Assembly: GCF_014324365.1 (NCBI RefSeq)
Contig: NZ_QEIG01000005.1
Location: 124,001-188,000 of the forward strand
DNA length: 64,000 bases
Source: Algoriphagus sp. AK58
GTDB lineage: Bacteria > Bacteroidota > Bacteroidia > Cytophagales > Cyclobacteriaceae
Reading direction: 5' to 3'
The first letter of the stretch is position 1, and every line of letters begins with the position of its first letter. The notes beneath the pieces are model-generated. The model did not search any database. It had not been told where the DNA came from and saw only the letters and a list, made by a program, of their open reading frames with translations. A program made the position numbers and the translations under genes. Positions 43,934 through 51,906 of the stretch are shown here, piece by piece.

Positions 43934-45826
43934 TCAGTAAAGAGTTCTGAACCGGATAGTTCCCGGGATATTTTTCAATGCCTCGATCGCATCTGCTTCA
44001 TAGACCTTGTCAATATCTGTGATCACATAACCGATCTTTTCGTTGGTTTTTAGGTATTGTCCTACAATATTGATGTTGTAGCCTGCCAATACTTGGTTGA
44101 TTTTTGCCAAAACTCCGGGTTCGTTGTGATGGATGTGAATCAGTCTGTGAGCGTCTTTAAGGAAAGGCAACTGGATATTAGGGAAATTGACCGAGTTATA
44201 CGTATTGCCGGTGTTGATGTATTCCATGATTTTGCTAGGTACAAAACGGGCAATGTTTTCCTGGGCCTCCAGGGTACTTCCTCCGATGTGAGGCGTCAAA
44301 ATCGTATTGGGTAATCCCTTGAGTTCTGATTCAAACGGCTCCTTGTTGTTTTTTGGCTCCTCAGGGAAAACATCCACTGCACAGCCGGCCAAATGACCGG
44401 AGAGTATTGCTTCTCTAAGTGCTGGAATATCTACCACATGACCGCGACTAAGGTTTACCAAGATGGCACCGGGCTTCATCTTGTTGATTTTTTCCCGGTC
44501 AATCAAGCATTTGTTTTCTTTCCTGCCATCCACATGGAGAGAAATGACATCGCAGGTACTTAGAAGTTCATCCAAGGAGCTCAGTTTAGTTGCATTGCCC
44601 AAAGCTAACTTTTCGATGACGTCATAATAGAAGACATTCATTCCCATGTTTTCCGCCAATACCGAAAGCTGTGCACCAATATTTCCGTAACCTACGATTC
44701 CAAGCTTTTTACCCCGAATCTCGAAGGAACCGGTAGCAGATTTATCCCATTTGCCCTGGTGCATTCCAACGGATTTATCTTGAAATCTTCTCATTAGGAA
44801 AATAATCTCAGCTATGGCCATTTCCACAACAGATCTTGTGTTGGAGAAAGGAGCATTGAAAACAGCTATTCCTCTCTTCTGACATTCCTCCAAATCGATT
44901 TGATTGGTTCCGATACAGAATGCGCCTATAGCAAGCAATCGGTTGGCATTTTCCAAAACCTTTTTGGTCACGTTTGTTTTGGATCGAATACCTAAAATGG
45001 AGATGTTTTTGATTTTTTCGCAAAGTTCATCTTCGCTCATTGCGCCGGTTGCAACCTCGACTTGATAGCCTTCTTCTTTCAGCAATTCTACCCCTATAGG
45101 ATGAACATTCTCCAGAAGCAGTACCTTGATCCGGCTTTTGGGATAAGAAAATTTAGTATTCAATTTGTTGATGTATAAAATTTCGTCAAAACTAGGAGCA
45201 ATGTGGTCAGCCTGGCTGGTAACCCTTGGCCGGTGTACATTTTCAGTGAAGGCATAAAACTTATTGGCCAGACCGGAGGCTTTGATTTCATAGTCAGTAT
45301 AACCATCCCCAATTACGAAAATTTCCCCTTCTAAATTGACGTTTCGAATGGTCTCTGCTTTCCCGTTGTTTTTGGATAAGGGATTATCACGGTTAAAGTC
45401 AATGATTTTTCCGTTTTCGTCATAGACAAAGTCGTTTGCAAAAACATTTTCTTTTTGAATTCCATATTCACCAACAATGGGGATAATGAAATCCTTGAAA
45501 CCGTTGGAAATAATGTAAACATCCTTGCCATTGTCTTTTAACCATTCCTTGTTTCGTTCAAAGGACTTGGATACTTTCTGCCTCAAACGTTCAATCAATT
45601 CTGCAATTTGAGACCGATTGGCTTGGAGTATGTTTAGTCTTTGTTCGAGACTTTCCCTAAAGGTAATTGTCCCTTCCATTCCTTTATCCGTAATATCTTT
45701 GATAGCTTGAAGCTTGGATTCTTGGTCAGGGTCACTTTTTAAGCTGATTTCTCCTAATATATCCAAGGCTTCCACTTGGGTAAACGTACTGTCAAAATCG
45801 ATAATGAATTTTTTGGTGTAAGGCAT
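43934..45826 (-). CDS. serA: HAD phosphatase-phosphoglycerate dehydrogenase fusion
   Basis: 630 residues with two enzyme halves. The first 220 residues form a HAD phosphatase of the phosphoserine phosphatase type: DFDST (Asp10, Asp12), IISNGF near 107 and VIGDGYTDYEI near 172. From about 228 the protein is D-3-phosphoglycerate dehydrogenase: NAD motif GYGNIG, SRGHVVDIPAL, catalytic HIGGST, and a C-terminal ACT domain (about 560-630, HHNEPGVLAKIN). The protein could catalyse the first and last steps of serine synthesis. The fusion is known in Bacteroidota. The gene is monocistronic here, without serC. Confidence 0.92.
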   Translation of the reverse strand: MPYTKKFIIDFDSTFTQVEALDILGEISLKSDPDQESKLQAIKDITDKGMEGTITFRESLEQRLNILQANRSQIAELIERLRQKVSKSFERNKEWLKDNGKDVYIISNGFKDFIIPIVGEYGIQKENVFANDFVYDENGKIIDFNRDNPLSKNNGKAETIRNVNLEGEIFVIGDGYTDYEIKASGLANKFYAFTENVHRPRVTSQADHIAPSFDEILYINKLNTKFSYPKSRIKVLLLENVHPIGVELLKEEGYQVEVATGAMSEDELCEKIKNISILGIRSKTNVTKKVLENANRLLAIGAFCIGTNQIDLEECQKRGIAVFNAPFSNTRSVVEMAIAEIIFLMRRFQDKSVGMHQGKWDKSATGSFEIRGKKLGIVGYGNIGAQLSVLAENMGMNVFYYDVIEKLALGNATKLSSLDELLSTCDVISLHVDGRKENKCLIDREKINKMKPGAILVNLSRGHVVDIPALREAILSGHLAGCAVDVFPEEPKNNKEPFESELKGLPNTILTPHIGGSTLEAQENIARFVPSKIMEYINTGNTYNSVNFPNIQLPFLKDAHRLIHIHHNEPGVLAKINQVLAGYNINIVGQYLKTNEKIGYVITDIDKVYEADAIEALKNIPGTIRFRTLY

Positions 45827-46019
45827 AAATGCAGGGTCAATAGGTCATCGAGATTGTAAAATTACAGGATTGTTAAAAAATCCGAAGATTTATTGATGGA
45901 ATTAATCAAAAACTTTTCTTGAATTAATAAATTTCAAAAAACTATCCTTGAAACCAAAAAATCTTCAAAGAAGAAGGAGGTTTGAATGTAGAGATTTTTC
46001 ACTGTACTGGTTTTTGGCT

Positions 46020-46027
46020 TATTTTTG
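46020..46027 (+). promoter_or_regulatory. Candidate -7 element for the DUF4920 gene
   Basis: TATTTTTG matches TAnnTTTG and is 19 bases before the start; a T-rich stretch lies about 19 bases upstream in place of a good -33 box. Confidence 0.4.
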
Positions 46028-46046
46028 AGTCTAAACAAAGCAAACT

Positions 46047-46562
46047 ATGAAAATCACAAGCTTGGTTATCCTTACAGCCATATTAGGGTTGTCCGCATCC
46101 TGCCAAAAAAACACTGAAGGTTCTCAAAAAACCACCTATGAAGTAGTAGGGGAGGCCGAAGTAGTTCCCGGCAACTATGGGGACCTTATTGAAGATAATG
46201 AAGTGCTGAGCACGGGTGAAATGGTAGCAAAAGTAGAGGCTGAGGGTTCTTTCTCAGGAAAAATTTCGGGTGAAATCAAAGAAGTCTGTACCAAAAAAGG
46301 CTGTTGGTTTGCGATGGAACTACCAAACGGAGAATCCATGCGTGTGACCTTCAAAGATTACGGGTTTTTTATACCGACTAATTCCCAGGGTTTCCCCATC
46401 GTCATGGAAGGTGTAGCAACTCTATCCGAGACCGATGTGGAAACGCTCAGACACTTTGCGGAGGATCAAGGGAAATCAAAAGAAGAAGTGGAAGCTATAA
46501 CCGAACCCAAAAAGGAAATTACCTTCGAGGCTACCGGAGTGGTGATCAAACCTAAAGCATAA
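46047..46562 (+). CDS. DUF4920 lipoprotein
   Basis: 171 residues, lipobox LSASC (Cys19), hence a periplasmic lipoprotein. The DUF4920 core is visible: KISGEIKEVCTKKGCWFAMEL with a C-x4-C pair (in part: VCTKKGCWF), and RVTFKDYGFFIPTNSQG. The conserved cysteines could bind a metal or form a disulfide. Function is not established. The stop codon shares one base with the next start (TAATG). Confidence 0.85.
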   Translation: MKITSLVILTAILGLSASCQKNTEGSQKTTYEVVGEAEVVPGNYGDLIEDNEVLSTGEMVAKVEAEGSFSGKISGEIKEVCTKKGCWFAMELPNGESMRVTFKDYGFFIPTNSQGFPIVMEGVATLSETDVETLRHFAEDQGKSKEEVEAITEPKKEITFEATGVVIKPKA

Positions 46563-46765
46563 TGGCGATAGCATTGGACAACCTGAGAGTGGGGAGGATA
46601 TACAAGTTGGTCAATCAGGGTGAGGTTCGAAAAATCGAGATCATGTCCCGGATTTCTGGGGAGAATTTCAAAGTGAAGGATTTGGATACTTTGGAATTTT
46701 ACACCTTGCAAGAATTACTCCAGTGGGGGAAAGGGAAGGATTACGATTTGGAAGAAATAAGATAA
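46562..46765 (+). CDS. Small protein, 67 residues, coupled to DUF4920
   Basis: 67 residues, no signal peptide. Sequence reads as a small beta domain (LRVGRIYKLVNQGEVRKIEI, LDTLEFYTLQELLQWG). Its ATG overlaps the DUF4920 stop by one base and the pair ends at a shared terminator, which argues for a real gene. Function unknown. Confidence 0.65.
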   Translation: MAIALDNLRVGRIYKLVNQGEVRKIEIMSRISGENFKVKDLDTLEFYTLQELLQWGKGKDYDLEEIR

Positions 46766-46790
46766 AAAAGGGGCATCAAGCCCCTTTTTT
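46764..46790. terminator. Bidirectional terminator
   Basis: 11-bp stem (AAAAAAGGGGC / GCCCCTTTTTT) with an ATCAA loop between the 67-residue gene and the opposing gene. A and T arms allow use from both sides. Confidence 0.88.
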
Positions 46791-47670
46791 AATGAATTGC
46801 CCGAAAACCAGGCTCATAGATTATTCTCAAAAATGATCCAAGCCCGGCATTGGGTTGACGGAGTGGGATGGCCGAAACAATTCCAACCATAAGATTTTCA
46901 GCAAGACCAAGCCTCATTTGGGGTCGTAGTGTTGAAAGAACCTCTCCTCCATGGATTTCCTGATTGACTTCTAAACCGATAAAGTTCCGGGTTCCAGTCA
47001 CCATGTAATGAAAATTCAGGTTGATTTGAAAGGGAACAGTACTTTTGTGGTCAAACTCCTTAATGATTCTTGGTCCAGTGTAGATCAGAGTATGGTAATT
47101 GCTGCCCCAGCGTTTGGCAGCAACCAAGAATGGATTGAAAATATTTCCTCTCCATGCTTGCTCCTTTCCGAGTCTGTTTAGGTCCACAAGTTCAAATTCG
47201 TGGATATAGCCTAATGCAAGTGATACATTTCTTTTCTCCGAAACCAAGAAGGTAAACTGAGAAGCAAGTTTGAGTGACTCAAGTCTATTTGAAGGGGCTT
47301 GGGTTTCTCTGCTTCCGTTCCTAAAGGAGTAAAAACTGAATGGAAGCTCCACTTCAAATCCCAGCCTATCCACTGGAGCCCATTCGTATTCAATGAGTGC
47401 ATGGAATTCGTCAAATCTTCTTTTATCCTGCATTCCCATTGCCACATTCCATTCTTTTTCGCCTTTTCTGGCTCCCAGATCGCGGATCAGGTCAATGTAA
47501 AGGGGTTCGGCATGAAGAACTTTTGGTTTTTTTAAGGGACCAGCGTTCTCTATTTCCTCTAAAAAAAGGCTATCCAATTGTTGTCTTTGGCTTCTGATAC
47601 TGTCTTGCTCTGTTTGGCCAAATGAAATGAATGTCCATAGCCAAAAGGCTACGAAAATGTAGTTTTTCAT
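46789..47670 (-). CDS. Exported barrel-like protein with HAEPLYIDL motif
   Basis: 293 residues with a signal peptide ending near FGQ. About residue 50 it carries the motif HAEPLYIDLIRDLGARKGEKEW (22 in full; core HAEPL and DLGARKGEKEW), a sequence that recurs in Bacteroidota proteins of this type and is unusually conserved for an outer-membrane barrel. The remaining 200 residues are alternating beta strands (LGFEVELPFSFYSF, PFQINLNFHYMVTG), as in a 10-12 stranded barrel. A small charged protein is encoded just upstream on the same strand. Function unknown. Confidence 0.75.
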   Translation of the reverse strand: MKNYIFVAFWLWTFISFGQTEQDSIRSQRQQLDSLFLEEIENAGPLKKPKVLHAEPLYIDLIRDLGARKGEKEWNVAMGMQDKRRFDEFHALIEYEWAPVDRLGFEVELPFSFYSFRNGSRETQAPSNRLESLKLASQFTFLVSEKRNVSLALGYIHEFELVDLNRLGKEQAWRGNIFNPFLVAAKRWGSNYHTLIYTGPRIIKEFDHKSTVPFQINLNFHYMVTGTRNFIGLEVNQEIHGGEVLSTLRPQMRLGLAENLMVGIVSAIPLRQPNAGLGSFLRIIYEPGFRAIH

Positions 47671-47711
47671 AAATGATTGATTGATTTTGTACTGATTTTT
47701 GGAAGATTAAA

Positions 47712-48095
47712 TCAGCAAACATCAGGGGGTGGGGTTCCCCGTGATAGAAAAATCGAGGGTAATAAATCTGTTTTATCCGAAGGTTTTTGGATTAAAATGG
47801 GAGACCCAATGATCCAGGTAATAAAAAAATCCGGAGAGCAGATCAGTTTCAAAGTCTTAAGATTTTGATCCTCCTGTTCTGTGCCGTTATCAGGAATGAT
47901 ATCCGAATCTCCTTCCATGCCCCATTCAAAGACCATTTCTGAGATGGTGTCAACAGGATCTTCCAATTCCTGCTTTTTTTCGGAAAAATTAACACACAGG
48001 TTGATAAAGTTTAAAGTGACAAGAATAAACAATAGTTTACCGAGGTAGCCAGAACGGAACCCGGAAAGTAAACTGTTATTTTTTGCCACTCTCAT
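47712..48095 (-). CDS. Small anchored protein ending in PPPDVC
   Basis: 127 residues. One hydrophobic helix near the N-terminus (about 18-36, LGKLLFILVTLNFINLCVNF), an acidic middle part (VFEWGMEGDSDIIPDNGTEQEDQ), a second hydrophobic stretch and the C-terminus RGTPPPDVC. It probably sits in the inner membrane with the acidic part exposed. It is about 40 bases ahead of the HAEPLYIDL gene and likely in the same transcript. No family recognised. Confidence 0.55.
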   Translation of the reverse strand: MRVAKNNSLLSGFRSGYLGKLLFILVTLNFINLCVNFSEKKQELEDPVDTISEMVFEWGMEGDSDIIPDNGTEQEDQNLKTLKLICSPDFFITWIIGSPILIQKPSDKTDLLPSIFLSRGTPPPDVC

Positions 48096-48220
48096 GCCTC
48101 AAAGGTACGAATTAGGTGAAATCGAGTTTCTAAAAAAACATTAAACGGGGAGGTTGGGTAACTCAGGTCACAATTTCTGGTATTCGAATCCTCGTAAATT
48201 CAAAGAAAAATCAGGTGTAT

Positions 48221-48592
48221 ATGTCAAAGAGTTTAGGATTAGCCATAGCTAAAGCGAAATGTCCACATTGTAGAGAGGGAAACCTTTTTCCGGTTGCACC
48301 TTTCAGTTATCGAAAGCTTTCGGCAACTAACAAACACTGCGAAGTCTGTGGGGTAAATCTGATCCCTGAACCTGGATTTTATGATGGAGCCATGTACATC
48401 AGCTATGCTTTTTCAGTTGCTTTGGTCATTACTTCCTTGGTTGCAGTGACCGTATTGGTCGAGGAGCCAGAGCTATGGATGTATTTGACAACTGTGGTCG
48501 TGCTTAATATTTTTCTTTTACCGGCCATGCTTCGATATTCCAAGACACTTTATCAATATGGAGTTGGTAAGTTGAAATTCCGAGGATTTTAA
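48221..48592 (+). CDS. DUF983 zinc-ribbon membrane protein
   Basis: 123 residues from ATG 48221 (a GTG six bases upstream is an alternative). A treble-clef-like zinc ribbon uses Cys14, Cys17, Cys40 and Cys43 (KCPHC ... CEVC), followed by PEPGFYDGAMYISYAF and two to three membrane helices. This is the DUF983 family, widespread but of unknown role, often near respiratory genes. It is alone here. Confidence 0.85.
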   Translation: MSKSLGLAIAKAKCPHCREGNLFPVAPFSYRKLSATNKHCEVCGVNLIPEPGFYDGAMYISYAFSVALVITSLVAVTVLVEEPELWMYLTTVVVLNIFLLPAMLRYSKTLYQYGVGKLKFRGF

Positions 48593-48676
48593 CGCTGGCT
48601 TTTTTTTAGATCCAAGTTTCGGTTCTCATCGCAGATAAGTACTATCTTTTGCATCGAGATCAATCGATGGATTTAA

Positions 48677-49072
48677 ATGAAAGTTTGGCAAAAAAAGGTC
48701 ATCATTCATGGGATGGCTTATTTCTACACAGCGGCAGGAATCAACCATTTTATTGCTCCGGATTTTTATTTGCCGCTGATTCCCCCCTTCTTTTCCCAGC
48801 CTGAGCTAATTAATATTATTGCAGGCATTACGGAGATCTTATTAGGTATGGGAATTCTATATTTTCCCACCAGAAAAAGGGCGGCATGGGGAATCATACT
48901 GCTCCTTCTGGCTTTTATTCCTTCTCATGTTTATTTCATTCAAATAGGCTCCTGTGTGGAGGATGGGCTTTGTGTTCCTGAATGGATCGGCTGGCTAAGG
49001 TTGATTCTTATTCATCCTTTCATGATTTTTTGGGCATTTTGGATTGGTAAAAATCCTCGGATTTATGGATAA
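48677..49072 (+). CDS. DoxX-like membrane protein
   Basis: 131 residues with four hydrophobic helices and the DoxX-family pattern YTAAGINHFIAPDFYLPLIPP, GITEILLGMGILY and HVYFIQIGSC. Members take part in redox or sulfur chemistry at the membrane, but the reaction here is not known. The gene overlaps the DUF2237 gene by 8 bases. Confidence 0.82.
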   Translation: MKVWQKKVIIHGMAYFYTAAGINHFIAPDFYLPLIPPFFSQPELINIIAGITEILLGMGILYFPTRKRAAWGIILLLLAFIPSHVYFIQIGSCVEDGLCVPEWIGWLRLILIHPFMIFWAFWIGKNPRIYG

Positions 49073-49427
49073 AAATGTTTTTGGAGAACCATTGATTCCC
49101 TGTAGTCTCAATCCGATCACAGGCTTTTTTCGGACAGGTTGTTGTGAGACTGGGGCATTGGATTTTGGAACTCACACCGTTTGTGCGGTAGTTACTTCAG
49201 AGTTTTTGGAGTTTTCGAAAAGTCGTGGAAATTATTTGATCACTCCGAGGCCAGAATATGAATTTCCCGGGTTAAATCCAGGTGATAAATGGTGCCTCTG
49301 TGTATTGAGATGGTTGGAGGCATTTAGGGAAGGAGTAGCTCCATTGGTTGTGTTGGAGGCTACTCATGAGAGGACATTGGAGTTTGTATCCATTAAGGAT
49401 TTGATTTCCAAGGCTTGGAGGGGATGA
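49065..49427 (+). CDS. DUF2237 protein
   Basis: 120 residues from ATG 49065 (a GTG upstream would add seven residues). The whole sequence follows the DUF2237 pattern: NVFGEPLIPCSLNPITGF, TGCCETGALDFGTHTVCAVVT, RPEYEFPGLNPGDKWCLC and VLEATHERTLE, with five conserved cysteines. Soluble and probably cytoplasmic. Function is unknown in the family. Its start lies inside the end of the DoxX-like gene, suggesting coupled translation. Confidence 0.85.
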   Translation: MDKNVFGEPLIPCSLNPITGFFRTGCCETGALDFGTHTVCAVVTSEFLEFSKSRGNYLITPRPEYEFPGLNPGDKWCLCVLRWLEAFREGVAPLVVLEATHERTLEFVSIKDLISKAWRG

Positions 49428-49440
49428 TATTAAAATAAAC

Positions 49441-49465
49441 TTATTGTTATTATTACTAACAATAA
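49441..49465. promoter_or_regulatory. Palindrome upstream of the tetR gene, candidate operator
   Basis: Perfect 9-bp inverted repeat TTATTGTTA / TAACAATAA with a 7-base spacer, 67 bases before the tetR start and 14 bases after the DUF2237 stop. Size and symmetry fit a TetR-family operator; it could also be a weak terminator. Confidence 0.45.
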
Positions 49466-49506
49466 TAAAAGAATTGCAAACTTTTTGAAAGTATTACCCG
49501 TTTAGA

Positions 49507-49525
49507 AGGATGTTTTGTACATCCT
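49507..49525. promoter_or_regulatory. Second palindrome ahead of tetR
   Basis: 7-bp inverted repeat AGGATGT / ACATCCT with a 5-base spacer that ends 6 bases before the ATG. It may be an operator or a hairpin that hides the start of the tetR message. Confidence 0.45.
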
Positions 49526-49531
49526 GAAAGC

Positions 49532-50203
49532 ATGGAATCAATTCTAAAAAAAATCCGAGTGGAGGTGAGCTCCAACCTCTACCTTAAAGAGCCCTTCAGT
49601 TCTGAGCTTGGTGTGATGATCGTTCGGGAAGGTTCCCGGATGATTCAGGACTTGGGAATGGAGCAGTTTACGTTTAAGAAGTTAGCAAATCAGATTGGAA
49701 GCACTGAAGCGGCAATTTATCGATACTTTGAAAATAAGCACAAGCTGTTATTATATCTAAATGCTTGGTATTGGGCTTGGTTAGAACATAATCTGGTTTT
49801 TGCAACGGTCAATTTGATCAATCCCGAAGAAAGGCTTTCTGTAGCCCTTCGGTTGATGGTAGATGGACCAATTTACCGTCAAAACGATTTTTTAGATCCT
49901 GATTCTCTCCGAAACATAGTGGTCAATGAGTCCATTAAAGGTTATCTTACCAAAGAGGTGGATGATGAGCACGAGTCGGGGATTTTCTCTCAGGTCTATA
50001 AGTTTAGCGAGCGAATCGCCTCCATCATCAAGGAAATTAATCCGGATTACCTTTTTCCAAAAACACTGGTTTCTACTATCATGGAATCCAGTCTCTTACA
50101 GTCCTTTAATTCCCAGCATTTGCCAGGAATGACCGAAGCAAAGCCTAATACTGGGGATCGATATCAGTTTTTCCACCAACTTGTGACCAAAGCCATATCA
50201 TAA
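49532..50203 (+). CDS. TetR-family regulator
   Basis: 223 residues. The N-terminal helix-turn-helix lies at about 40-75 (FTFKKLANQIGSTEAAIYRYF, with the typical YRYF end) and the C-terminal part is a helical ligand domain without a recognisable pocket motif. It heads an operon with an ABC protein, HlyD adaptor and TolC channel (one-base stop-start overlap), so it probably represses that export system and responds to its cargo or a drug. Two palindromes upstream are candidate operators. Confidence 0.9.
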   Translation: MESILKKIRVEVSSNLYLKEPFSSELGVMIVREGSRMIQDLGMEQFTFKKLANQIGSTEAAIYRYFENKHKLLLYLNAWYWAWLEHNLVFATVNLINPEERLSVALRLMVDGPIYRQNDFLDPDSLRNIVVNESIKGYLTKEVDDEHESGIFSQVYKFSERIASIIKEINPDYLFPKTLVSTIMESSLLQSFNSQHLPGMTEAKPNTGDRYQFFHQLVTKAIS

Positions 50204-51900
50204 TGCAAAGCACATCAGGTTTAACACCGGCCAAAAGGTTTTTCGGTCTCCTGAAAGAGGAGAAGAATCAAGTATATGCCATCTATTTTTACGCAATTCT
50301 AAATGGATTGATAACCCTTTCCTTACCACTTGGGATTCAGGCAATTTTGAACTTTATTCTAGGGGGTAGGATCACCACTTCTTGGGTAATTCTTGTGGTT
50401 ATAGTAGCGTTAGGGGTAATTTTTGGAGGTTTTCTCCAGATCTCTCAGCTCCAGATTATGGAAAAGTTGCAGCAGCGCATTTTTTCCAAGTCAGGTCTGT
50501 CCATTGCTTATCGACTGCCGAGAGTGAAAACAGAGATTCTCCATGGAGAATATGGACCTGAGATCGTCAATCGGTTTTTTGATACAGTCAATCTTCAAAA
50601 AGGAATGGCAAAAATTCTGATTGATTTCTCGGCTGCGTTGCTTCAGGTGATCTTCGGATTGTTGCTTCTTTCGGTATATCATCCTACGTTTATTCTTTTT
50701 GGAATAGTGTTAATCGGGATTTTGTCCTTGATTTTTTATTTCACTGCTCCACAAGGTATGGAGACCGCCCTCAAGGAATCCTCTTACAAATACCAGACAG
50801 CCTATTGGCTCGAAGAGGTGGGGAGAACGCTCAATTCCTTCAAACTTGTTGGAAATACCCGACTTCCAATCCTTAGGGCAGACAAGCTGATTCAGAAATA
50901 TGTAGAATTCAGGTCCAAGCACTTTAGTGTTCTCATCTTTCAATACAAGGTGATGATTGTGTTTAAGGTCTTGATTGTGACAAGTTTATTGTTGGCAGGC
51001 AGCTTGTTATTGATTAATGATCAGATTTCAATTGGTCAGTTTGTGGCGGCTGAAGTCATCATTGTTTTGGTTGTAAACTCTGTCGAAAAACTTATTCTCT
51101 CTCTGGAGACGGTTTACGATACCTTGGTTTCGGTAGAAAAACTTGGGCATGTCATGGATTTGGAATTAGAACATCATGGTCCAAATGAAAAGATCGTCCA
51201 GTCCAAACCTGAAGGATTAAAATTTTCCTTACAGGATGTGGTTTTTCAGCCAGCAGATTCTCCAGCGCCAATTTTGAATGGGGTTTCCTTGACTATCGAT
51301 CCAGGTAAGAAAGTTGTGGTCACAGGACAAAGTGGAAGTGGGAAAAGTGCCATGATGGCGCTTTTTTCTGGATTGTATGAAGAATATGAAGGAAAGGTCT
51401 TGGTCAATGACTTATCCCTTGAATACATCAATCTGGAGAAATTCAGAGCGATGGTCGGAGATTTTCTGGAGCTACAGCAGATATTTCATGGGACTATCAA
51501 AGAAAATATCCTAATGGGCAGAGATTATGACCAGAGTCAGGTGGAGTATATACTGAACCTCGTAGGATTAAATGATTATATCTACCAGCAACCAGCCGGA
51601 CTTGATACCATGCTCCAACCTGAAGGAAAAGGTTTGTCCAAAACTTTGGCACATCAGATCCTTTTGGCCAGAGGATTAGTAGGGATGCCCAAAGCCTTGA
51701 TTATGGAAAATGTGCTCCGGTATGTAGATCCTCAAATTCAGGAGAAGGTGATTGATTACATCATGAAAGGTCAGTGGACATTGCTGATGGTATCTGACGA
51801 CGAAAAGGTGCTGCAAAAAGCCGATGAAATAATCCTGATGGATAAAGGTAAACTGGTGTTTCAGGGGAAATACGAAGATTTTAAAAAATTCAAAAAATAA
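50203..51900 (+). CDS. ABC exporter subunit with degenerate ATPase domain
   Basis: 565 residues: a six-helix exporter membrane domain (about 20-320) and an ABC domain (about 340-565). Walker A is intact (GQSGSGKS, 375-382, Lys381). Other motifs are not: the signature LSGGQ is LSKTL (478-482), Walker B ends Glu502-Asn503 in ALIMENVL instead of Asp-Glu, the D-loop is RYVD, the switch His is Asp532 in MVSDDE and the Q-loop Gln is probably Glu423. It likely binds ATP but hydrolysis is doubtful. The frame is intact and couples by one base to tetR and by 6 bases to hlyD. No peptidase domain is present. Confidence 0.88.
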   Translation: MQSTSGLTPAKRFFGLLKEEKNQVYAIYFYAILNGLITLSLPLGIQAILNFILGGRITTSWVILVVIVALGVIFGGFLQISQLQIMEKLQQRIFSKSGLSIAYRLPRVKTEILHGEYGPEIVNRFFDTVNLQKGMAKILIDFSAALLQVIFGLLLLSVYHPTFILFGIVLIGILSLIFYFTAPQGMETALKESSYKYQTAYWLEEVGRTLNSFKLVGNTRLPILRADKLIQKYVEFRSKHFSVLIFQYKVMIVFKVLIVTSLLLAGSLLLINDQISIGQFVAAEVIIVLVVNSVEKLILSLETVYDTLVSVEKLGHVMDLELEHHGPNEKIVQSKPEGLKFSLQDVVFQPADSPAPILNGVSLTIDPGKKVVVTGQSGSGKSAMMALFSGLYEEYEGKVLVNDLSLEYINLEKFRAMVGDFLELQQIFHGTIKENILMGRDYDQSQVEYILNLVGLNDYIYQQPAGLDTMLQPEGKGLSKTLAHQILLARGLVGMPKALIMENVLRYVDPQIQEKVIDYIMKGQWTLLMVSDDEKVLQKADEIILMDKGKLVFQGKYEDFKKFKK

Positions 51901-51906
51901 GAGGCC

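Noticed and set aside
48120..48200. Stretch with ATTCGAATCC resembling a tRNA T-loop
   Set aside because: No acceptor or anticodon stem can be paired around it; no tRNA fold.
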